Shown here: in pieces, positions 1 through 5,162 of the stretch | Numbering within the stretch: the first letter of the stretch is position 1 | How the letters are laid out: the number at the start of each line of letters is the position of its first letter | Source: Crocinitomicaceae bacterium | GTDB taxonomy: Bacteria > Bacteroidota > Bacteroidia > Flavobacteriales_D > Crocinitomicaceae | Direction: 5' to 3' | DNA: 6,125 bases | NCBI GenBank assembly: GCA_030830385.1 | Contig: JAURNA010000134.1 | Location: forward strand, 1 to 6,125 | Position numbers and translations under genes: made by a program | Notes under the pieces: generated by a model | Database searches by the model: none | Seen by the model: the letters and a program-made list of their open reading frames with translations, nothing else | Told to the model about the DNA's origin: nothing

Positions 1-1848
1 CAGGCTCAAATCTGTTGGTGGAACAACCGGGAAATCACCTTCGTATCTTGCCTTCACTGTGTTCGTCAGGAAGTTTCCTTTGTCATCCACCTTCGCGTTT
101 GCCTGTGCAATTGTTTTCTCATCTTCCTCTTCAGCCGAAAGGTAGATTGGATCGCTTTTCATATCCACGATTCCTTTGTCGACTTCACGGTACGGTGTCT
201 CGATAAATCCGAGCTTGTTTACCTTCGCAAATACACAAAGAGAAGAGATCAGTCCAATGTTCGGTCCTTCCGGTGTCTCAATCGTACACAAACGACCGTA
301 GTGTGTGTAGTGAACGTCACGAACTTCGAATCCTGCGCGCTCACGCGAGAGTCCACCGGGCCCGAGTGCAGAAAGACGACGCTTGTGCGTAACCTCTGAA
401 AGCGGGTTGGTTTGGTCCATGAACTGAGACAATTGGTTGGTTCCAAAGAATGAGTTGATCACGGAAGAAAGTGTCTTTGCGTTGATCAGGTCTATTGGAG
501 TAAAGACTTCGTTGTCACGTACGTTCATACGTTCACGAATGGTACGCGCCATACGTGCGAGTCCTACACCGAACTGGCTGTACAGTTGTTCTCCCACCGT
601 TCGCACACGACGATTCGACAGGTGGTCGATATCATCCACATCCGCTTTGGAATTGATCAATTCGATCAGGTACTTGATAATGGAAATGATGTCGTCTTTT
701 GTCAAAACGCGTGACGTTTCTTCCATATCTACTCCCAATTTTTTGTTCAATCGGAAGCGACCTACTTCTCCGAGATCATAACGGTTGTCGGAGAAGAATA
801 ATTTTTCGAATACTCCTTTTGCCGTTTCATAATCGGGTGGTTCTGCGTTACGCAGCTGGCGGTAGATATGTTCTACGGCTTCTTTTTCGGAGTTGGACGT
901 ATCTTTTTGGAGTGTGTTGTAAATGATCGTGAAGTCTGCACTGTTTACATCTTCTTTGTGAAGGATTACAGTCTTGGCTCCTGAGTCCAAAATCAGATCT
1001 ACGTGCTCTTCTTCAATCACGGTTTCGCGGTCGAGCAGAACTTCGTTTCGCTCGATGGAAACCACCTCTCCGGTATCTTCATCTACGAAATCCTCAACCC
1101 ATGATTTCAGGACACGTGCAGCCAGTTTACGACCGAGTGCTTTTTTCAGGTTGGTCTTGGTTGCTTTCATTTCGTCAGCAAGACCAAAGATTTCGAGAAT
1201 ATCTTTATCGCTTTCATAACCGATTGCACGGAACAATGTTGTTACTGGCAATTTTTTCTTACGGTCGATGTAAGCGTACATTACGCTGTTAATGTCAGTT
1301 GCGAATTCGATCCATGATCCTTTGAACGGAATGACACGAGCCGAGTAGAGTTTGGTTCCGTTCGCGTGACGGCTTTGTCCGAAGAATACGCCGGGAGAAC
1401 GGTGCAACTGCGATACGATTACCCGCTCGGCTCCGTTCACTACGAAGGAACCTTTCGGGGTCATATATGGAATTGTACCGAGGTATACGTCCTGCACGAT
1501 TGTTTCGAAATCCTCGTGCTCCGGATCTGTACAGTACAATTTTAATTTCGCCTTAAGTGGGACACTGTATGTTAATCCGCGGTCGATACACTCTTCGATT
1601 GTGTATCTTGGTGGATCAATGAAGTAGTCCAAAAATTCCAATACGAACTGGTTTCTCGTATCGGTAATGGGGAAGTTCTCTGCAAATACTTTGAAGAGTC
1701 CCTCACTCTCACGATTTTCCGGAGTCGTCTCCAGTTGAAAGAACTTCTGGAAGGATTTCAATTGAATATCCAGGAAGTCCGGGTACGCAAACGGATTCTT
1801 GCTGGAAGCGAAGTTTACGCGTTTTGGTGTATTGTTTGATGTTGCCAA
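1..1848 (-). CDS. rpoB: RNA polymerase beta subunit, N-terminal 616 codons (3' end outside window)
   Basis: Catalytic beta subunit of DNA-dependent RNA polymerase. The frame is open from the start to the window edge, ending within ...FPVVPPTDLSL; the complete family protein is about 1270-1340 residues, so roughly half is present. The N-terminus reads MATSNNTPKRVNFASSKN and matches Bacteroidota RpoB. The rifampicin region spans residues about 469-495 (positions 364-444) with NQLSQFMDQTNPLSEVTHKR. Asp478, His488 and Ser493 correspond to E. coli D516, H526 and S531 (constant offset of 38), all in the susceptible state. The fork-loop motif IETPEGPNIGL follows at positions 250-282. The start must be TTG: an in-frame TAA lies at 1861-1863 and no ATG is available before conserved sequence. 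TTG at 1846-1848 is preferred, with TTG at 1852-1854 as the alternative. No Shine-Dalgarno is visible. It lies downstream of an attenuator-like terminator after rplL. Confidence 0.98.
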   Translation of the reverse strand, partial: MATSNNTPKRVNFASSKNPFAYPDFLDIQLKSFQKFFQLETTPENRESEGLFKVFAENFPITDTRNQFVLEFLDYFIDPPRYTIEECIDRGLTYSVPLKAKLKLYCTDPEHEDFETIVQDVYLGTIPYMTPKGSFVVNGAERVIVSQLHRSPGVFFGQSRHANGTKLYSARVIPFKGSWIEFATDINSVMYAYIDRKKKLPVTTLFRAIGYESDKDILEIFGLADEMKATKTNLKKALGRKLAARVLKSWVEDFVDEDTGEVVSIERNEVLLDRETVIEEEHVDLILDSGAKTVILHKEDVNSADFTIIYNTLQKDTSNSEKEAVEHIYRQLRNAEPPDYETAKGVFEKLFFSDNRYDLGEVGRFRLNKKLGVDMEETSRVLTKDDIISIIKYLIELINSKADVDDIDHLSNRRVRTVGEQLYSQFGVGLARMARTIRERMNVRDNEVFTPIDLINAKTLSSVINSFFGTNQLSQFMDQTNPLSEVTHKRRLSALGPGGLSRERAGFEVRDVHYTHYGRLCTIETPEGPNIGLISSLCVFAKVNKLGFIETPYREVDKGIVDMKSDPIYLSAEEEDEKTIAQANAKVDDKGNFLTNTVKARYEGDFPVVPPTDLSL

Positions 1849-1897
1849 GGCCAAACGTTTTTAGTGAGAAAAATTGTACGCAAGACGTTTCTTACGC

Positions 1898-1945
1898 AAA
1901 AAAACAGGAAGAGGCATCCCGCCAAAGTGTCGGGACGCCCTTCCT
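1898..1945 (-). terminator. Intrinsic terminator / likely attenuator between rplL and rpoB
   Basis: On the minus-strand transcript the left arm AGGAAGGGCGTCCCG (1945-1931) pairs with CGGGATGCCTCTTCCT (1921-1906) across a 9-nt loop. That gives 15 base pairs including one G-U wobble, with a single bulged U. One G and then seven U residues (1904-1898) follow. This is a textbook Rho-independent terminator starting 17 nt after the rplL stop. RpoB must still be made and no convincing promoter is seen in the remaining 49 nt, so I infer partial termination. E. coli has a known attenuator at the same place between rplL and rpoB. There is no T-run on the other side, so it acts in one direction only. 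Confidence 0.9.
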
Positions 1946-1961
1946 TTCAGAAAGCAAATAC

Positions 1962-2342
1962 TTACTTGATTTCTACCTCAGCTCCGGCTTCTTCAAGAGA
2001 TTTCTTGAGGCCTTCTGCTTCGTCTTTCGCTACACCTTCTTTCAAAGTTGCTGGTGCGCTATCAACCATTTCTTTTGCTTCTTTCAAACCAGCTCCAGTC
2101 AATTCTTTCACTAGTTTTACTACTGCGAGTTTCGATCCACCTGCAGATTTAAGAACTACATCGAATTCTGTTTTTTCTTCTCCTCCAGCAGCATCACCAC
2201 CAGCGACAGCGCCACCAGCGACAGCTACTGCAGCAGCAGCAGGTTCGATTCCGTATTCTTCTTTCAAAATGTTGGCAAGTTCGTTAACGTCTTTTACCGT
2301 AAGGTTTACTAACGCTTCTGCCATTTCTTTCAAATCAGCCAT
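1962..2342 (-). CDS. rplL: 50S ribosomal protein L7/L12
   Basis: Stalk protein of the large ribosomal subunit; dimers bind L10 and recruit and stimulate the GTPase factors EF-Tu, EF-G, IF2 and RF3. The product is 126 residues, normal for the family. Residues 1-33 form the helical dimerisation and L10-binding domain. Residues 34-56 are an Ala/Gly-rich flexible hinge (IEPAAAAVAVAGGAVAGG). Residues 57-126 form the globular factor-binding domain with the conserved helix KLAVVKLVKELTGAGLKEAK. The hinge holds an in-frame 15-bp tandem repeat. The gene starts 37 nt after rplJ in a very AT-rich spacer with no Shine-Dalgarno, as is common in Bacteroidota. It is the last gene before the terminator at 1898-1945, so it ends the ribosomal part of the operon. 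Confidence 0.98.
   Translation of the reverse strand: MADLKEMAEALVNLTVKDVNELANILKEEYGIEPAAAAVAVAGGAVAGGDAAGGEEKTEFDVVLKSAGGSKLAVVKLVKELTGAGLKEAKEMVDSAPATLKEGVAKDEAEGLKKSLEEAGAEVEIK
2197..2225 (-). repeat. 15-bp tandem repeat in the L7/L12 hinge
   Basis: The 14-mer ccaccagcgacagc occurs at 2197-2210 and exactly again at 2212-2225, a period of 15 bases or five codons. It encodes AVAGG twice in the flexible hinge of L7/L12. Hinge length is known to vary in this family, so replication slippage is a plausible origin (inference). Confidence 0.85.
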
Positions 2343-2379
2343 TTTTATTTTGTTTAAAAAAGGTTCTTAAAAAATTAAA

Positions 2380-2904
2380 TTATTGTGCTCTTTCTTCGAG
2401 CGTTTTCAGGATGCCTGCAAGCTTTCCGCCGGCACCTTTAAGTCCAGAAACAACGTTTTTCGCAGGACTTTGAAGCAGTGTGATAATTTCACCGATTAAT
2501 TCTTCCTTGCTCTTGATTTCAGAAAGCATCGTCAGTTGATCATCGCCAACATAGATTCCTTCGTCGATCCAGGCGCCTTTCAGAATTGGCCTATCTTCTT
2601 TCTTGCGGAAGTCTTTGATAAGCTTTGCGGGTGCATTACCAGCTTCGGCAAACATGATTGAGGTTGCTCCTTTGAGCGTCTCTTTCAGTTGACCGAAGTC
2701 TTTTCCTTCTACGTTGTCCATTGCTTTTTCAAGCAATGTGTTCTTAACAACACGCATTTTTACGTTCGCGTTGAAAGCTTTGCGTCGAAGGCTGTTTATT
2801 ACTTCTACTGTAAGTTCCGCTGTGTCTGTCAGATAAATTACGTTGTTGTCCGCTAAATCTGCGGTTAACTCCTCAACGTATTTTGCTTTTTCCTCTTTTG
2901 TCAT
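2380..2904 (-). CDS. rplJ: 50S ribosomal protein L10
   Basis: L10 anchors the L7/L12 dimers to 23S rRNA at the base of the stalk. At 174 residues it has the usual length. It starts MTKEEKAKYVEEL, followed by the conserved N-terminal rRNA-binding fold: NVIYLTDTAELTVEVINSLR, then VKMRVVKNTLLEKAM. The C-terminal helix AGGKLAGILKTLEERAQ would carry the L7/L12 dimers. The ATG lies only 11 nt after the rplA stop, so the two are probably translationally coupled. That gap is too short to hold a separate L10 leader of the E. coli type, so any L10-(L7/L12) autoregulatory site would have to sit inside the rplA coding sequence or be absent. Confidence 0.98.
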   Translation of the reverse strand: MTKEEKAKYVEELTADLADNNVIYLTDTAELTVEVINSLRRKAFNANVKMRVVKNTLLEKAMDNVEGKDFGQLKETLKGATSIMFAEAGNAPAKLIKDFRKKEDRPILKGAWIDEGIYVGDDQLTMLSEIKSKEELIGEIITLLQSPAKNVVSGLKGAGGKLAGILKTLEERAQ

Positions 2905-2915
2905 TTCAATTCGAT

Positions 2916-3611
2916 TTAAGCAATTACAGACTTCGCGTCTACTTGAATACTCGGGCTCATTGTGGAGCTCATGTAAATGCTCTTGATGTACGTTCCTTTC
3001 GCTGCAGAAGGCTTAAGCTTCATGATCTGCTGAATGAGCTCATTTGCGTTGTCCTGAATTTTTCCAGGTTCAAAGCTTGCTTTTGCCACTGCTGAGTGAA
3101 CAATTCCGTACTTATCGACTTTAAAGTCAATTTTACCGGCTTTTACTTCTCCAACAGCCTTACCAACGTCCATTGTTACTGTACCCGTTTTGGGGTTTGG
3201 CATCAGTCCACGTGGTCCGAGAATACGTCCCAGTGCACCGACTTTACCCATCACTGCCGGCAGGGTAATAATTACGTCGATATCAGTCCAACCTCCTTTG
3301 ATTTTCTGGATGTAGTCATCCAGACCAACGTGATCGGCTCCGGCTGCTTTTGCTTCCTCCTCCTTGTCTGGAGTACACAGTACCAAAACGCGAACGTCTT
3401 TTCCCGTACCGTGAGGCAAAGCGACGGTTCCTCTCACCATCTGGTTCGCTTTACGGGGGTCTACCCCTAAACGAACGCTGATGTCAACTGAGGCATCAAA
3501 TTTGGTGTTCGACACTTCCCTTACTAACGCACAAGCTTCCGTGAGGGAGTATGCTTTGGCAGAATCAATCTTTGCCAGAGCCTCTTTTCTTTTCTTCGAT
3601 ACTCTTCCCAT
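2916..3611 (-). CDS. rplA: 50S ribosomal protein L1
   Basis: L1 forms the mobile L1 stalk at the ribosomal E site and binds helices 76-78 of 23S rRNA; in many bacteria it also represses its own operon by binding mRNA. The product has 231 residues, typical for the family. It starts MGRVSKKRKEALAKID. The L1 signature lies at residues 111-144 and includes ITLPAVMGKVGALGRILGPR and LMPNPKTGTV. Domain I is formed by the two ends of the chain and domain II by the middle (about 70-160). The start codon follows the rplK stop by 8 nt, with AAAGAG next to the ATG, so the pair is tightly coupled. A probable L1 binding hairpin precedes rplK at 4092-4128, consistent with feedback on the rplK-rplA pair. Confidence 0.99.
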   Translation of the reverse strand: MGRVSKKRKEALAKIDSAKAYSLTEACALVREVSNTKFDASVDISVRLGVDPRKANQMVRGTVALPHGTGKDVRVLVLCTPDKEEEAKAAGADHVGLDDYIQKIKGGWTDIDVIITLPAVMGKVGALGRILGPRGLMPNPKTGTVTMDVGKAVGEVKAGKIDFKVDKYGIVHSAVAKASFEPGKIQDNANELIQQIMKLKPSAAKGTYIKSIYMSSTMSPSIQVDAKSVIA

Positions 3612-3619
3612 CTCTTTAC

Positions 3620-4066
3620 TTATTTGTCAGCGGGTGCTGTCCCACCTTTTACGTTTACTCCCATACTTCGTGCAGTTCCGGCAACCATGCGCATTGCAGA
3701 GTCGACGGTAAAGCAGTTCATATCCGGCAGCTTATCTTCAGCGATCTCGCGAACCTGGTCCCATGAAATGTTACCTACCTTCGATCGGTTTGGCTCCGAA
3801 GAACCTTTTTTGATCTTGGTTTTCTCGAGAATCTGAACCGCTGCTGGTGGAGTTTTGATTACGAAATCAAAGGATTTGTCGCTGTAAACTGTAATTACAG
3901 CTGGCAATACCTTTCCAGGCTTGTCCTGCGTACGTGCATTAAACTGCTTGCAGAACTCCATGATGTTGACTCCTTTTGCACCGAGTGCCGGGCCAACGGG
4001 TGGGGCTGGATTGGCTGCGCCGCCTTTGATCTGTAACTTGATCAAACCTGCTACTTCTTTCGCCAT
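3620..4066 (-). CDS. rplK: 50S ribosomal protein L11
   Basis: L11 binds the GTPase-associated region of 23S rRNA beside the L10-L7/L12 stalk and takes part in factor binding and the stringent response. The product has 148 residues. The N-terminal domain (about 1-70) shows the proline-rich switch ANPAPPVGPALGAKGVNIM with the conserved FCKQFNART after it. The C-terminal rRNA-binding domain (about 75-140) includes KTPPAAVQILEK, KVGNISWDQVREIAEDK and the family end motif AGTARSMGVNVKG. The start MAKEVAGLIKLQI is the standard one. It lies 82 nt after nusG, the longest spacer between secE and rplL, and that spacer holds the probable L1 operator. No Shine-Dalgarno precedes the ATG. Confidence 0.99.
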   Translation of the reverse strand: MAKEVAGLIKLQIKGGAANPAPPVGPALGAKGVNIMEFCKQFNARTQDKPGKVLPAVITVYSDKSFDFVIKTPPAAVQILEKTKIKKGSSEPNRSKVGNISWDQVREIAEDKLPDMNCFTVDSAMRMVAGTARSMGVNVKGGTAPADK

Positions 4067-4091
4067 TTGTGTTCAAATTGTGTAGTCTGAC

Positions 4092-4128
4092 GTGATTACT
4101 TGCGGGAAGCTTTAATCGCTTTCATCAC
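4092..4128 (-). promoter_or_regulatory. Probable L1-binding mRNA operator in the rplK leader
   Basis: The minus-strand RNA reads GUGAU-GAAA-GCG, then a 12-nt loop, then CGC-AAGUA-AUCAC. It folds as a 5-bp outer stem (4128-4124 with 4096-4092), an asymmetric 4/5-nt internal loop, and a 3-bp inner stem (4119-4117 with 4104-4102). GUGAUGA facing AGUAAUCAC resembles the two conserved strands of the L1 site in 23S rRNA helix 77 and of known L1 mRNA operators. It lies 25 nt upstream of rplK, immediately before the L11-L1 pair. That is where L1 feedback acts in E. coli. The structure is seen directly; L1 binding is inferred. Confidence 0.8.
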
Positions 4129-4148
4129 TCCTACGGTTATTATGCTCG

Positions 4149-4700
4149 TTAAACTTCTTTTTCAACCTGCATGTAGCTGAGCTCCAGAAGGTTTTTTCGT
4201 CCAAATATCTTTACCATTACCTTCAGCTTCTTCTTTTCTTCGTTGATTTCATCAATCACGCCGCTGAAGTTGTTGAACGGTCCGTCGATTACTTTCACCG
4301 ATTCGCCGATCACAAATGGAATTTTCATTTCTTCTTCTGTCTCGGAGAGTTCGTCTACTTTTCCGAGGATTCGATTCACTTCTGCCAGACGCATTGGAGT
4401 TGGGTCTCCTCCCTTTTCTGTTCCGAGGAATCCAATTACGTTTGGAATGCCTTTGATTACGTGTGGCACCTCACCGACAAGTGCGGCTTCTACCAATACA
4501 TAACCGGGAAGATAAGCGCGCTCTTTGCTCACCTTCTTGCCATTGCGAATCTGGAATACTTTTTCTGTGGGAATGAGCACCTGTCCGACATAGTCGGTCA
4601 GTTTCAGGCGACTGATTTCCATCTCAAGGTATTCTTTTACTTTCTTTTCTTTTCCGCTGATCGCTCTCACGACGTACCAGCGCTGCTTAATCTCTGCCAT
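4149..4700 (-). CDS. nusG: Transcription elongation/antitermination factor NusG
   Basis: NusG binds RNA polymerase through its N-terminal domain and links it to Rho or to ribosomal S10 through its C-terminal KOW domain. The product is 183 residues. The NGN domain spans about residues 7-115, with WYVVRAISGKEKKVKEYLE, VLIPTEKVF, LPGYVLVE and a GFLG...GDPTPM segment. The KOW domain spans about 130-183, with GESVKVIDGPFNNFSGVID and the terminal ELSYMQVEKEV. I start at the ATG giving MAEIKQRWYV, 14 nt after the secE stop. An ATG two codons earlier (4704-4706) is also possible. The longer open frame back to 4880 would overlap most of secE with non-homologous sequence and is rejected. Confidence 0.97.
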   Translation of the reverse strand: MAEIKQRWYVVRAISGKEKKVKEYLEMEISRLKLTDYVGQVLIPTEKVFQIRNGKKVSKERAYLPGYVLVEAALVGEVPHVIKGIPNVIGFLGTEKGGDPTPMRLAEVNRILGKVDELSETEEEMKIPFVIGESVKVIDGPFNNFSGVIDEINEEKKKLKVMVKIFGRKNLLELSYMQVEKEV

Positions 4701-4714
4701 TCTCATCAAGCGTA

Positions 4715-4939
4715 TTAAATAAACACCTTGTAGATGAAGCCCAATGCTCCTTTCCACGTTGCATCTTCGCCACCTGTGATTCCGAATCCGAAATCCATCG
4801 CGAAGATCATCAGGGATAAAATAACAGAAGCAACTACGACTACAATCGTGTTGCTTTGTAATTCCTTCCACGTCGGCCAAGTGACACGCTGTGTCATTTC
4901 AGTCACTGTCTCGTTAATATATTCTTTGACTTTCGACAT
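4715..4939 (-). CDS. secE: Preprotein translocase subunit SecE
   Basis: SecE is the small essential membrane subunit of the SecYEG translocon that clamps SecY. The product has 74 residues, the short single-span form found in most bacteria. Residues 1-20 form an amphipathic helix (MSKVKEYINETVTEMTQRVT). The family hallmark WPTWKEL is at 21-27. One transmembrane segment at about 31-50 (TIVVVVASVILSLMIFAMDF) follows, then a periplasmic-side tail ending YKVFI. It starts 13 nt after the tRNA-Trp 3' end and ends 14 nt before nusG, the conserved tRNA-Trp-secE-nusG arrangement. The upstream sequence CAAATAGAACGAA has no Shine-Dalgarno. Confidence 0.97.
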   Translation of the reverse strand: MSKVKEYINETVTEMTQRVTWPTWKELQSNTIVVVVASVILSLMIFAMDFGFGITGGEDATWKGALGFIYKVFI

Positions 4940-4952
4940 TTCGTTCTATTTG

Positions 4953-5025
4953 CACGGGCGGTAGGATTCGAACCCACGACCAATGGATTTGGAATCCACT
5001 ACTCTACCAGCTGAGCTACGCCCGT
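4953..5025 (-). tRNA. tRNA-Trp (anticodon CCA)
   Basis: The minus strand folds as a complete cloverleaf of 73 nt. The acceptor stem is ACGGGCG/CGCCCGT, all Watson-Crick. The D stem is GCTC/GAGT with loop AGCTGGTA. The anticodon stem GTGGA/TCCAT carries loop TTCCAAA, with anticodon CCA at 4990-4992. The variable loop is TGGTC. The T stem GTGGG/CCTAC carries loop TTCGAAT. The discriminator base is G, as expected for bacterial tRNA-Trp. The genome continues G-CAA, so the 3' CCA is not encoded and must be added by nucleotidyltransferase. It lies between tuf and secE, a conserved location, and is probably processed out of a transcript shared with secE. Confidence 0.98.
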
Positions 5026-5030
5026 AAGTA

Positions 5031-5058
5031 AAGATGGCTACCTAACCACTGCCATCTT
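5031..5058 (-). repeat. 8-bp perfect inverted repeat in the 5' leader of tRNA-Trp
   Basis: On the minus strand AAGATGGC (5058-5051) pairs with GCCATCTT (5038-5031) across a 12-nt loop, ending 5 nt before the mature tRNA 5' end. No U-tract follows, so it does not look like a terminator. A second smaller hairpin, TCCGA-ATCA-TCGGA, lies upstream at 5093-5080. Between the tuf terminator and the tRNA I see no TTG/TAnnTTTG promoter of the Bacteroidota type. The function is unknown; a precursor-tRNA leader structure is one possibility. Confidence 0.6.
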
Positions 5059-5113
5059 ATGTATTTGTATCATTTTTTCTCCGATGATTCGGATCAGGAA
5101 AGTCGGCCTGAGT

Positions 5114-5139
5114 AAAAAGGGGAGCGAGCTCCCCCTTTT
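5114..5139 (-). terminator. Intrinsic terminator after tuf
   Basis: The minus-strand transcript reads AAAAG-GGGGAG-CUCG-CUCCCC-UUUUU. This is a 6-bp GC-rich stem with a CUCG tetraloop, extended by A-U and one G-U pair and ending in a 5-U tract. It begins 23 nt after the in-frame EF-Tu stop at 5163-5165. Because both an A-run and a T-run flank the stem it could work in both directions, but no plus-strand gene ends here. It separates tuf from tRNA-Trp-secE, so the downstream unit needs read-through or its own promoter. Confidence 0.85.
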
Positions 5140-5162
5140 CGAAAGTATTTGTTCGAGGTAGA

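Noticed and set aside
437..1292. Several plus-strand open frames opposite rpoB
   Set aside because: They overlap each other and the conserved RpoB frame, and their sequences resemble no protein family.
1849..1890. Bacteroidota-type promoter for rpoB (TTG, about 21 nt, AACGTTTG)
   Set aside because: The -7 box lacks the leading T, and the implied start site would fall on the TTG start codon and make a leaderless mRNA. This is too weak to annotate.
1864..2370. Plus-strand open frame of 168 codons opposite rplL
   Set aside because: It is a low-complexity Ser/Ala/Pro/Thr-rich translation of the reverse of the Ala/Gly-rich L7/L12 gene and runs through the terminator.
2343..2379. T-rich stretch between rplJ and rplL as a terminator
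   Set aside because: There are T-runs but no stable GC-containing stem. It looks like an ordinary AT-rich leader.
2883..3836. Plus-strand open frames opposite rplA and rplK
   Set aside because: They are antisense shadows of highly conserved ribosomal protein genes and have no coding features of their own.
4701..4880. 60-residue N-terminal extension of NusG
   Set aside because: It overlaps most of secE in another frame and resembles no NusG. The normal start MAEIKQRWYV lies at 4700.
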